Shown here in pieces: positions 24,523 to 32,473 of a DNA stretch of 64,000 nucleotides; the first letter of the stretch is position 1, and every line of letters begins with the position of its first letter. The notes beneath the pieces were generated by a model. The model did not search any database. It saw nothing but the letters and a program-made list of their open reading frames with translations, and was not told where the DNA came from. The translations under genes were made by a program, and so were the position numbers. The DNA is from Chitinophaga jiangningensis. GTDB lineage: Bacteria; Bacteroidota; Bacteroidia; Chitinophagales; Chitinophagaceae. Location: the NCBI RefSeq assembly GCF_900142605.1, contig NZ_FRBL01000001.1, forward strand, positions 868,001 through 932,000, written 5' to 3'.

Positions 24523-25119
24523 ATGAAAAAGGCAACAATTTTACTTATAGCAGCAATGATAGCAGGCGTTAGCATCAACAAAAGTTTTGCCCAGGTGCGT
24601 GTGAATATCAACATAGGCAGTCAGCCACTGTGGGGGCCCACAGGCTATGATTATGTGCAATACTATTACCTGCCGGATGTAGATGCTTACTACGATGTAC
24701 CTAACCGCCAGTTTATTTACCAGGAGCGCAACAGGTGGATATATGCCTCCGCATTACCGGCTTATTATCATTACGATATTGACAGGTGTTATAAAGTAGT
24801 GGTAAATGAGCGTGATCCGTTCCGCCGGGCGGATTATTACCGTAATACTTACGGCAGGTACAAGGGTTATTATGACAGACAGCCGCTTATCCGCAATAGC
24901 AGGGATGTAAGATATGTACAGGTACGCCGGGATTACCGGGACAATGACAGACGTTATTTTGCAGATGATCACGATAACCGTAATCATAACAGCAGCTGGA
25001 GAATTAATCAGGGCAGGGACAACCGGAATGACCGTAACGATAGGTGGGATAACGACCGCCGCAACGGACATGACAACAGAAGGGACGATGACCGCAGGGA
25101 TCACCGGAGAGATAAATAA
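24523..25119 (+). CDS. secreted protein with Tyr-rich core and Arg/Asp/Asn tail (paralogue 1)
   Basis: A 198-residue protein of unknown function. A Sec signal peptide ends near SFAQV. The core (about 27-115) is rich in Tyr and aromatic residues and includes NIGSQPLWGPTGYDYVQYYY and LPDVDAYYDVPNRQFIY, also found in the paralogue at 26185-26694. The last 60 residues are almost wholly Arg, Asp, Asn and His, hence strongly charged and probably disordered. It may be a surface or periplasmic protein binding polyanions or metals; no function is known. Its promoter looks sigma-54 dependent. Confidence 0.85.
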   Translation: MKKATILLIAAMIAGVSINKSFAQVRVNINIGSQPLWGPTGYDYVQYYYLPDVDAYYDVPNRQFIYQERNRWIYASALPAYYHYDIDRCYKVVVNERDPFRRADYYRNTYGRYKGYYDRQPLIRNSRDVRYVQVRRDYRDNDRRYFADDHDNRNHNSSWRINQGRDNRNDRNDRWDNDRRNGHDNRRDDDRRDHRRDK

Positions 25120-25147
25120 GGAAGTACGACGCTGACATAAGATAAAA

Positions 25148-25175
25148 GGCCACTCCAGGACGGAGTGGCCTTTTT
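25148..25175 (+). terminator. intrinsic terminator after paralogue 1
   Basis: GGCCACTCC / GGAGTGGCC with a five-base loop and TTTTT. Confidence 0.92.
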
Positions 25176-25216
25176 CGATAAGTGAGTGATCTTTATAAAA
25201 CTCGAAATAACCAACT

Positions 25217-26005
25217 TTAGTGTAAAGTCACCGTACCTACGGTGGTTACCTTACCTACAGTTACATTTACACCCAGCAAGGTAGTATCTTTTAAGATACC
25301 ATTACCAGCTACGGCAACATTATATGCACCGGCATTTAACCCGGCCACCAGGAATGCACCGGTAGCGTCAGGAATTGCAGCGGCAATTGTATCAGCATTT
25401 TGCAGGATGAATACGCCTTTAGCAGATAATGGCGGCAGAACGATACCGGCGATAGAACCGCTGGTAGCTTCTGTATAAGTGCGGATTACCGGTTTCAGGA
25501 TATACTTGCCGCTTCCGGTAGTAACCACAGATCTGTTAGCATCGAAATCGAGCCAGAGGCGGTATTCCACGCCGGCTACGAGGTCGGCATGTACATTCAG
25601 TTTCAGACCAGACTGCTGCGCAGAAGGTGTTTCCAGTGGAAAGCTGCTGCCACCGATTACCACGCTGTTGTTGCTTCCCAGCACCAGGCGAACCTGTGAA
25701 ATTTTACCAGCAGGAATATCATAAGAAGCCAGCAGGGTATCGATACCATTGCTGAAATCAAGCAGGTTGTAAATACCTGGTTTAATGATGTGGAGCGACT
25801 GCCATCCGCTGGCAGTATCGGAGGTAGAATTTACCATTACGTCCTGAATGTCTACGTTCACTTCATCGTATGGCGATGGAGCATCAGTCAGGTAAACGCT
25901 GAATTTGGTAGTGCCTGATTTGCTATCCTCATTCTTTGAGCAGGAACTAAACAGTAATACAGTTGCGGCGAGGGCCGTCAGGGCGGCCGTGAAACGGTTC
26001 TTCAT
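25217..26005 (-). CDS. DUF4382 domain lipoprotein
   Basis: A 262-residue lipoprotein with lipobox LLFSSCS. The DUF4382 domain (about 35-160) begins TKFSVYLTDAPSPYDEVNVD and includes LDFSNGIDTLLASYDIPAGK. After it is a carboxypeptidase-regulatory-like beta domain (SIAGIVLPPL ... GAFLVAGLNAGAYNVAVAG). Such proteins are common surface or periplasmic lipoproteins of Bacteroidota with unknown roles. The start at 26005 gives a normal signal peptide; an ATG 11 codons upstream does not. It lies opposite in strand between the two paralogous secreted genes. Confidence 0.88.
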   Translation of the reverse strand: MKNRFTAALTALAATVLLFSSCSKNEDSKSGTTKFSVYLTDAPSPYDEVNVDIQDVMVNSTSDTASGWQSLHIIKPGIYNLLDFSNGIDTLLASYDIPAGKISQVRLVLGSNNSVVIGGSSFPLETPSAQQSGLKLNVHADLVAGVEYRLWLDFDANRSVVTTGSGKYILKPVIRTYTEATSGSIAGIVLPPLSAKGVFILQNADTIAAAIPDATGAFLVAGLNAGAYNVAVAGNGILKDTTLLGVNVTVGKVTTVGTVTLH

Positions 26006-26144
26006 GTGTACGGTTAATTTAGAACAGAGTTTTAACAAAATTTATGCCTTTATTATATGGCACGTAAAAATAATATAAAACTTGTTTTTTTCCACTGAAT
26101 ATTAAAAATCATATGTATATATGAACCCCGAACCAAATAATGGC

Positions 26145-26160
26145 TGGCATTGTTTTAGCA
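26145..26160 (+). promoter_or_regulatory. sigma-54-like promoter, copy 2
   Basis: TGGCATTGTTTTAGCA has GG-N10-GC with the -24 TGGCA intact. The -12 C lies 26 bases before the ATG, the same spacing as in copy 1. Confidence 0.55.
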
Positions 26161-26184
26161 TAAGTTCATTAAAACGAAAAACTT

Positions 26185-26694
26185 ATGAAAAAAGGATTAT
26201 TCTTCCTGGTCATGTTTTTTTCATTGGGCGTATTTTCAGCCCGTACTGCCAGTGCACAGGTGAACATTAACGTGAATATTGGAAGTCAGCCGATTTGGGG
26301 GCCGGTAGGCTATGATTATGCAAACTATTATTATTTTCCTGACATAGATGCGTATTACTCTATTCCTCAGCGCCAGTATGTGTACCTGCACGGGAATAAA
26401 TGGGTTTTCGCCAATGCTTTACCAGCCAGTTATCATTACGACGTATACCGTGGATACAAGGTAGTGGTGAATGACAGGGATCCATGGACAAGGCCTGACT
26501 ATTACCGGGGTAAATATGGAAAGTATAAAAACCATTATGGTAAGCAGGTAATTATCCGCGATAGTGATGATCCGAAGTATTACAAGGTAAACGGAAAGGG
26601 CAATAAGGGAAACAATGGTAATCACGGGAATAACGGAAAGGGCAATAAAGGCAAAAATGGAAAGGGCCATGGTAATGGTCACGGACACAGATAA
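26185..26694 (+). CDS. secreted protein with Tyr-rich core and Gly/Asn/Lys tail (paralogue 2)
   Basis: A 169-residue exported protein related to the gene at 24523-25119 over its signal peptide and core (NIGSQPIWGPVGYDYANYYY, FPDIDAYYSIPQRQYVYLHG, ASYHYDVYRGYKVVVNDRDP). The tail differs: here it is about 35 residues of Gly, Asn, Lys and His in short irregular repeats (GKGNKGNNGNHGNNGKG). The pair therefore share a fold and promoter type but carry different charged low-complexity ends. Function unknown. Confidence 0.85.
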   Translation: MKKGLFFLVMFFSLGVFSARTASAQVNINVNIGSQPIWGPVGYDYANYYYFPDIDAYYSIPQRQYVYLHGNKWVFANALPASYHYDVYRGYKVVVNDRDPWTRPDYYRGKYGKYKNHYGKQVIIRDSDDPKYYKVNGKGNKGNNGNHGNNGKGNKGKNGKGHGNGHGHR

Positions 26695-26710
26695 TTTAAA
26701 AGTATACAGC

Positions 26711-26752
26711 AAAAGGGATCAGGGCCATGCGGCTTTGGTCCCTTTTGTTTTT
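26711..26752 (+). terminator. terminator after paralogue 2
   Basis: AAAAGGGA (26711-26718) pairs with TCCCTTTT (26739-26746) around a GC-rich loop, followed by GTTTTT. Confidence 0.75.
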
Positions 26753-27025
26753 CACTTTAGTCCTACGCACCAGGGTGGAAATGGTGTGGGTGCATTAAAA
26801 ATTTCTGAAGATTTCCCTAACCTTGATTTTTAGAGATATTATTTCGTATTTTTATAACGCAGTTCCAATCTATTTACCTGAATCTTGACAAATAACTCCT
26901 GATGAATTCGTTTCAGGGGTGATCACGCGCATATGTAACTTATTTACATATGTGGTTTTTCGTTAGCCTTTAAGTCCGTTATGACAAACTGATTAACTAT
27001 TTTATGGAGTTTTAAACCTGCTGCT

Positions 27026-27382
27026 ATGTTTGACAATACCCTGGCGTTTTGCCGTGCTTTACCAGCCGTTACCACCGAAGTGAAGTGGGACAATGAACTG
27101 CGTTTGTTCGTAGGAGAAAAATTATTTGCAATGCTTTCTATGGATGAACCCCATAGGATTTCTTTTAAATGTCAGCCTGCACAGTTTCACAAGCTGATCT
27201 GCAAGCCGGGCATTGTGCCGGCGCCGCACCTGGCCCGTTATCACTGGGTACAGCTCAAGCAGGACGACACCCTGCCAGATACAGAGTTGGAACAATACCT
27301 GCAAAAGGCATATGAACTGGTGTTCAACTCTTTACCAGCAGCTGAACAACAACTTATACAAAACCATCACGCAAGTGCATAA
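27026..27382 (+). CDS. MmcQ/YjbR family protein
   Basis: A 118-residue protein matching the MmcQ/YjbR family (CyaY-like fold). Typical features are an early Cys and Trp (FCRALPAVTTEVKWDNELRLFVGEKLFAML), the central RISFKC and a C-terminal HWVQLKQDDTLPDTELEQYLQKAYELV, read in pieces. Members are small cytosolic proteins annotated as DNA-binding on structural grounds, but their role is unclear. It converges with the TauE gene with only three bases between the stops. Confidence 0.88.
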   Translation: MFDNTLAFCRALPAVTTEVKWDNELRLFVGEKLFAMLSMDEPHRISFKCQPAQFHKLICKPGIVPAPHLARYHWVQLKQDDTLPDTELEQYLQKAYELVFNSLPAAEQQLIQNHHASA

Positions 27383-27385
27383 TGG

Positions 27386-28177
27386 TTATTTCCCGAAAAT
27401 GGTAAAGAAGATATCGTACACACCGAATATGATCAGTGTGATGGCGAATAATTTTTCCAGCGCAGGCGTTTTCATTTTCACCGCAGTTTTGGCACCGAGG
27501 TAAGAAGCAGGAAAAGCGGTCAGCGATAACAGTAACGCGATATTCCAGTCGATATGCCCTAACCACCAATGCGTAAGTGCTCCCGGTACAGAAAGTATGG
27601 CGGACAATACCACCGCACAGGCCAGTGCCTGTTTGATGGGCATTTTGAGTTTTTTAATAAAGAAAGTACTAAACAATATACCACCGGCATTGGCTAGTAA
27701 GCCTGCCAGCAATCCAATACCCATAGCGGCTCCCAACAGTTTTACCGCAGGCACATCTTCTGCTGCCACCACTGTATCTTCTTCCGTGTTTTTCTTTTTC
27801 AAAAAGGAATATAACAGGGAGATGCCAATGCCCATGATAAACACAGCTGTCAATATCATCAACGTTTTTCCCGGCAGGTAACTACTGCACCACGAGCCCG
27901 CTATAGTGGCCGGCACGGCCATTCCCGCGCTGAGTAAAATAACCCTTGCATTAAATAACTTTTCCTTGCGGTATACAGCGGTAGCAGAAAGTGTACTGGT
28001 AATAGATGCCGGCAGTGGTGACGCCAGCGCAAAAAACGGATTAACGCCTGCAAAAATCTGCAGCGCCGGTGTACTAATCGCACTGCCTCCTTTGCCAAGC
28101 AAGCCGGAAAGATAACCTACAATAAGGCCAATAATCAATACCGGCAGGTACTGCGTTTGTTGTAACAAAAATTCCAA
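27386..28177 (-). CDS. TauE/SafE family sulfite or organic anion exporter
   Basis: An inner-membrane protein of about 263 residues with roughly eight hydrophobic helices and the family motif GYLSGLLGKGGSAISTPAL. Relatives export sulfite, sulfoacetate and other sulfur anions; the substrate here is unknown. The frame is open upstream to an ATG at 28240, but a perfect -7 box (28221-28228) lies inside that extension, so translation must begin later; a TTG at 28177 places the first helix at the N-terminus. Confidence 0.88.
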   Translation of the reverse strand: MEFLLQQTQYLPVLIIGLIVGYLSGLLGKGGSAISTPALQIFAGVNPFFALASPLPASITSTLSATAVYRKEKLFNARVILLSAGMAVPATIAGSWCSSYLPGKTLMILTAVFIMGIGISLLYSFLKKKNTEEDTVVAAEDVPAVKLLGAAMGIGLLAGLLANAGGILFSTFFIKKLKMPIKQALACAVVLSAILSVPGALTHWWLGHIDWNIALLLSLTAFPASYLGAKTAVKMKTPALEKLFAITLIIFGVYDIFFTIFGK

Positions 28178-28220
28178 AATATGGTGGTTGGTTCGCTTAA
28201 AAATAAAATTACAGGTACTA

Positions 28221-28228
28221 CAAATGTA
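28221..28228 (-). promoter_or_regulatory. -7 promoter element of the TauE/SafE gene
   Basis: Minus-strand TACATTTG matches TAnnTTTG exactly. It decides the start of the exporter gene, because an upstream ATG would not be transcribed. Confidence 0.5.
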
Positions 28229-28351
28229 GGCCAACCACATTCCTTAAAGAAATAAAAGCAATAACTAAAAGTTATGGGCAATAACTATTTATTATATTTA
28301 TTTTTAGTCTATAAACAGAATAGGGATAAGGGTTTTATCGGATTGAGGGAT

Positions 28352-28381
28352 AAAAAAACCTGCCATCTTGCGATGGCAGGC
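28352..28381 (-). terminator. intrinsic terminator after the Gfo/Idh/MocA gene
   Basis: CCTGCCATC / GATGGCAGG with a four-base loop; on the minus strand it is followed by seven T. No comparable terminator lies between this gene and eboF. Confidence 0.9.
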
Positions 28382-28407
28382 GCTGTTGATAGAATATAAA
28401 TTCAGCA

Positions 28408-29742
28408 TTATACTTTAGGTGCCCAGCCTTTTTCATAGTCGCGGCTCCACAGCTTCATCGCCGCATCGTCCGCAAGGATATGACCATTGGCCGGATCGGT
28501 GTGTAATACGCGCCCGGTTCGCTGCGAAATATTAGCCAGTAAGCATAGTAACGTACTGCGGTAACCTTCGCTTATTTCAGCATTTAACCTGGCATCGCCG
28601 CGGATGGTGTCAAAAAAGTTCCGGATATGCAGGCCATCCAGGTATTCGCCTGCAGGACTCACCGTATTGGTAACATTCCTCGTTGGCGGGTCCTGTTGTT
28701 TTACCTCTTTGATCAGCTTGTTATCGTTATCCATAATTTTATAAGCATCGCTGCCATTGCAATACAATGCCCCTTTGCTGCCAAATACAGCGAATCCCCG
28801 GCCACTTCCCTCCAGGGTGAATGGGTGACAGCTACGCCCTTCCCAGGTAACGGATTTACCGCCTTCAAATTCGAAATTTACCGTTTGAGTATCCGGCGTT
28901 TCCCAGTCATCCGGAGGATAAGCATAACGCCCACCCGCAGCAGTAACTTTTGTAGGCAAACCAAGGTTCATCATCCAGCGCAGGCAGTCTAGTTCGTGGG
29001 TGGCGTTGTTACAGGTTTCAGAGGTGCCCCAGTGCCAGCGCCAATGCCAGTCGTAATGCACGATGTTGTCCTGGAAGTCCCTGCGGGGCGCAGGCCCTTG
29101 CCAAAGGTCCCAGTTGAGTGTGGCAGGTACCGGCACTTTTTTACCGACACCAATTGGCTTACGATTATTTACATACCATGCGCGACCATAATACACCTCG
29201 CCAATGGCGCCTGCTTTAATCTCTGCTGCCGCCTGCTGCATATTAGGCCAGGAGCGGCGCTGATTACCCATCTGAATGTGGCGGCCATATTTAGCCCCCG
29301 CGGCAACCAGCAACTCGCCTTCACGCGGGTTGTGTGCGCAAGGCTTTTCCACATACACATGCTTCCCGGCAGCGGCGGCCATAATACCTGCTGGCGCATG
29401 CCAGTGGTCCGGCGTAGCCACCATCAGTGCATCAAAATCTTTTCGCTGAAGTAATTTACGGATATCCTTTTCTACGGTAGGAGTTTTGCTTTGCGCGCCG
29501 GATAAGGCTTTCAGGCCTTTGGCCACGGCCCCGTCCTCTACATCACAGATGTAGGCGACTGCTGCATTGGGCTGTTTGGCAGCCAGCTGCGCCAGCCAGT
29601 TGCCCCTTGAGTTAACCCCCATTACGCCCACTACAATTTTATTGCTCGGGGCATCTTTACCAAATACAGGAAAATTCAGATAGGTAAGTCCTGCGCCTAA
29701 GCCAGCAGCAGCGCCGGTTTTAACAAAATCCCTTCTCTTCAT
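28408..29742 (-). CDS. Tat-exported Gfo/Idh/MocA family oxidoreductase
   Basis: A 444-residue periplasmic dehydrogenase. A twin-arginine signal (MKRRDFVKTGAAAGLGAGL) precedes the Rossmann domain (KIVVGVMGVNSRGNW), followed by ATPDHWHAPAGIMAAAAGKH and VEKPCAHNPREG, which carries the catalytic Lys, and the C-terminal alpha/beta domain with HYDWHWRWHWGTSETCNN. Tat export means that it folds with its nicotinamide cofactor before export. Related enzymes oxidise sugars at C3. It lies 93 bases after eboF on the same strand and has its own operator and possible promoter. A link to DUF1080 enzymes is likely. Confidence 0.93.
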   Translation of the reverse strand: MKRRDFVKTGAAAGLGAGLTYLNFPVFGKDAPSNKIVVGVMGVNSRGNWLAQLAAKQPNAAVAYICDVEDGAVAKGLKALSGAQSKTPTVEKDIRKLLQRKDFDALMVATPDHWHAPAGIMAAAAGKHVYVEKPCAHNPREGELLVAAGAKYGRHIQMGNQRRSWPNMQQAAAEIKAGAIGEVYYGRAWYVNNRKPIGVGKKVPVPATLNWDLWQGPAPRRDFQDNIVHYDWHWRWHWGTSETCNNATHELDCLRWMMNLGLPTKVTAAGGRYAYPPDDWETPDTQTVNFEFEGGKSVTWEGRSCHPFTLEGSGRGFAVFGSKGALYCNGSDAYKIMDNDNKLIKEVKQQDPPTRNVTNTVSPAGEYLDGLHIRNFFDTIRGDARLNAEISEGYRSTLLCLLANISQRTGRVLHTDPANGHILADDAAMKLWSRDYEKGWAPKV

Positions 29743-29768
29743 AACGATAGTATATTTTTAGATTTTCG

Positions 29769-29791
29769 GCAATCGGTTGCATGAAAATATA
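29769..29791 (-). promoter_or_regulatory. LacI-type operator beside a -7-like element upstream of the Gfo/Idh/MocA gene
   Basis: GCAATCGGTTGC (29769-29780) is a near-palindrome with central CG, identical over 11 bases to the site at 21046-21056. On the minus strand it directly follows TATATTTTC (29783-29791), so a repressor would cover the transcription start. Confidence 0.5.
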
Positions 29792-29835
29792 CAAATATTC
29801 CACTGTCAGGGATTTTTTATGACCGGCGGCGAAGC

Positions 29836-31215
29836 TTAGCTATTCAGGTGATTCCACATGATCTGGTACACTTCGGTAGCAGGTACGGATGCTTTCCCGG
29901 TAGGCGTATCGGTGATCACGAGCGGCTGCAGGGCCGGGTCAGTTTCGAGGCGACCATGGGAGCCTTTTATCAGCGATGCATCCAGTGGGATTACGTTCAT
30001 CAGGTAACGGAAGCCCAGTTTCTTTTTCAGCACTTTGAATGCTGCCTTCAACTTTATCAACGGATCCTTAGGGTCCATAAACATCTCCACAGGATCATAA
30101 CCCGGCTTTTTAAATATCTCTACTGTACGTGCAAAATCCGGCGCTTTCGCATCATCCAGCCAGTAATAATAGGTAAACCAGCTGCCAGACGCTGCAACGG
30201 CTACCAATTCGCCGCTACGGGCGTGATGGAGATTGTACTGACGCTTACCCTCCCGGTCGAGCACCAGCTCAATATCAGGATGCGCTTCCAGCAGGCCCCG
30301 CACTTTTTTAAACACAGCAGGATCATTGATGTAAATATGTGCTACCTGGTGATCGGCTACTGCAAAGGCTTTGGAGGCACCGGCATCGAGCAGTTCCAGG
30401 CCCCGCTCCTCACGTACTGCAATCAGTCCTTCCTTACGCAGGATCCGGTTGATATCGATCGGTTTATTCGCGTTGGAAATTCCATATTCCGATAAGATGA
30501 TAATTGCGGTATCCTGTTGCTGATAGTAGTCTACCAGTTGCTTTACCACGGCATCTATTTCCAGGATTTCCTTTTTATTTTTCTCCATATCCTGACCGAA
30601 TTTCTGCAGGCAGTAATCCAGGTGCGGGAGATAGATGAAGGTCATGGTAGGATTGTAGCGCTGGTCCGTAAGGATGGATGCATCCGCGATGTATTTGGAA
30701 GATACAATGCTGGCGGTGGGCCCCCAGTAGTTAAACAGCGGAAATGTGCCAAGTTTTTCGCGCAGGTAATCGCGCAGGTCCGCCGGTGTGGTATAGCAGT
30801 CCGGTATTTTGCGGCCGTCCTGGAGGTAGTTGGGCCTTGGCGTGAGTGAGTAGTCCACGTTAGCGTACATATTGTACCACCAGCACATTTGCGACACGGT
30901 AAACTCCGGATTCAGCTGGCGTGCCTTATCCCAGATCTTGGGTGCATCTACCAGGCGGTTGGATTGTTTCCAGAATTTGATTTCAGCGTCGGTACGGTCG
31001 TACCAGCCATTCCCCACGATGCCGTGTTCGGCAGGCCACTGGCCGGTAAGATAAGTACTTTGTACTGCCGTTGTTACTGCCGGCAGCATAGGCTGAATAG
31101 TGGTCACATGACGCGTGTCGGTATAGGCCTTCAGGAAAGGCATGTGTTCGAGCAGGGAGGCAGAGAGCCCTACCACATCGATTACAACTGTCTTTTTCAT
31201 AGATGCGTTAGCCAT
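29836..31215 (-). CDS. eboF: EboF: nucleotide pyrophosphatase/alkaline phosphatase family protein
   Basis: A 459-residue protein of the type I phosphodiesterase/nucleotide pyrophosphatase superfamily. Metal-site motifs are VVIDVVGLSASLL at the N-terminus, PAVTTAVQSTYLTGQWPAEHG with the nucleophile Thr, IILSEYGISNANKPIDI and the late KGSHGRLETD. Together with the five neighbouring families it identifies the ebo cluster, where this is the sixth gene. No clear signal peptide is present. It probably removes a phosphate or nucleotide group from the cluster's metabolite. Met6 (31200) is an alternative start. It follows eboE by 33 bases. Confidence 0.88.
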   Translation of the reverse strand: MANASMKKTVVIDVVGLSASLLEHMPFLKAYTDTRHVTTIQPMLPAVTTAVQSTYLTGQWPAEHGIVGNGWYDRTDAEIKFWKQSNRLVDAPKIWDKARQLNPEFTVSQMCWWYNMYANVDYSLTPRPNYLQDGRKIPDCYTTPADLRDYLREKLGTFPLFNYWGPTASIVSSKYIADASILTDQRYNPTMTFIYLPHLDYCLQKFGQDMEKNKKEILEIDAVVKQLVDYYQQQDTAIIILSEYGISNANKPIDINRILRKEGLIAVREERGLELLDAGASKAFAVADHQVAHIYINDPAVFKKVRGLLEAHPDIELVLDREGKRQYNLHHARSGELVAVAASGSWFTYYYWLDDAKAPDFARTVEIFKKPGYDPVEMFMDPKDPLIKLKAAFKVLKKKLGFRYLMNVIPLDASLIKGSHGRLETDPALQPLVITDTPTGKASVPATEVYQIMWNHLNS

Positions 31216-31248
31216 TGCTTAATGTGGCATAATGCTGTTATTCGGTTA

Positions 31249-32463
31249 TCAATAATCCAGTTGCTGCAATACCCATTGCAATTCTCTGGAGATGGAAATA
31301 TCAATATTCTCTTTCAGTGGTGTGGGCAATACGTCCCAGGTGTAAGTTTCTACTTCCAGGTGTTGTGTAAATGGTTCCTGTTTCTGCAGCGCCAAAACCG
31401 CTTTGATATCGGCCTGTGTGGAGGAAAGCGGATCGTAGCTTTCCAGGAATACGGGCACATGGAAGTGAGAACGCCATTCTGCTACTTTGCTGTTATCTGC
31501 ATCAGCAAAGGCCTGAGGCAGATCCGGATAATGTATCAATCCGCCTGCCGCGGTGCGTGCAATCACCTGGTGAAGGTAAACAGGTTCTTCGAACTGACGA
31601 AATGCATCGATTACTTTTTTTCGTTTATCCGTTTCCGTTGGCATGTCAGCTTTCAGTGCAGCACTGATCTGAATCTTGCCTACTTTCAATCCGTAGGCGG
31701 AGAGCTTTTCCAGCACCACAGCCGGCTGCTCGTATTCCAGTGCAAAATGGCAAACGTCGTAGCATAGTTGCACATGGTCCTTGATGAACCCGGCAGCAGT
31801 GGCCTCGTCGATTTTGAATTTATCCTGTAAAAAAGGGATGCCAGCGGGTAATAACTGGTGGAGATACCAGTCCATATATTCCTCGGTATTTTCCAGCAGG
31901 CCATCGGGCTCCGGCTCAATATCCAGGTGCAGCAAAGGCCCGCCGCTGCGGCGCACGCGCACCAGGTGTTCCACCACCAGCAGGATGTTGAGGGTGGCGC
32001 TTTCCATCACGCTATTCTTTTCTTCTTCGCAGCGGTTGCACCAGAATTTATAGCTCAGCGGCGAAGTGGAAATACCACCTTCACGGCCATACGGAAGCAT
32101 GGAAGCCAGCAGCCGGAACAGGCGGATAGTGTAGGCTACACGATCGGCGCTGGTCCAGTCGGGCGCATGCACCTGGTCTTTCACCACGGTATTGTGAAAC
32201 CCGCCGTAAGGGAAACCGTTCATGGTAAACACATAGCAGTCGTTTGCCTGCAGCCACTGCTGAAATGCCCGCAGGTTCTCTTCCCTGGCCAGCTCAAGGC
32301 TGGCGCTGTTTGCCAGTCGCAACCCTATCCCAAAAGGTTTATCAGGGGATACGAACCGCTTCACAGCGGGAATATGTTCCTTCAATTGCTGAAAATGTGC
32401 GCTCCAGGTTTCGCCCGGATGTATATTGGAACAGTAGGTCAGGTGACCAACAGCTGTTTGCAT
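31249..32463 (-). CDS. eboE: EboE: metabolite traffic protein, TIM-barrel
   Basis: A 404-residue protein of the xylose isomerase-like TIM-barrel type, called metabolite traffic protein EboE where this cluster has been studied. It begins with LTYCSNIHPGETW, a block typical of EboE, and continues with LHLDIEPEPDGLLENTEE and VQLCYDVCHFALEYE, which carry likely metal ligands (Glu, Asp, His). Its reaction is not known. It starts 10 bases after eboD ends, so eboD, eboE and eboF form one tight transcript. Confidence 0.9.
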   Translation of the reverse strand: MQTAVGHLTYCSNIHPGETWSAHFQQLKEHIPAVKRFVSPDKPFGIGLRLANSASLELAREENLRAFQQWLQANDCYVFTMNGFPYGGFHNTVVKDQVHAPDWTSADRVAYTIRLFRLLASMLPYGREGGISTSPLSYKFWCNRCEEEKNSVMESATLNILLVVEHLVRVRRSGGPLLHLDIEPEPDGLLENTEEYMDWYLHQLLPAGIPFLQDKFKIDEATAAGFIKDHVQLCYDVCHFALEYEQPAVVLEKLSAYGLKVGKIQISAALKADMPTETDKRKKVIDAFRQFEEPVYLHQVIARTAAGGLIHYPDLPQAFADADNSKVAEWRSHFHVPVFLESYDPLSSTQADIKAVLALQKQEPFTQHLEVETYTWDVLPTPLKENIDISISRELQWVLQQLDY

Positions 32464-32473
32464 GAGATAGTTT

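Noticed and set aside
26930..26952. CATATGTAA / TTACATATG hairpin upstream of the MmcQ-like gene
   Set aside because: AT-rich inverted repeat with no clear promoter or repeat partner; function cannot be supported.
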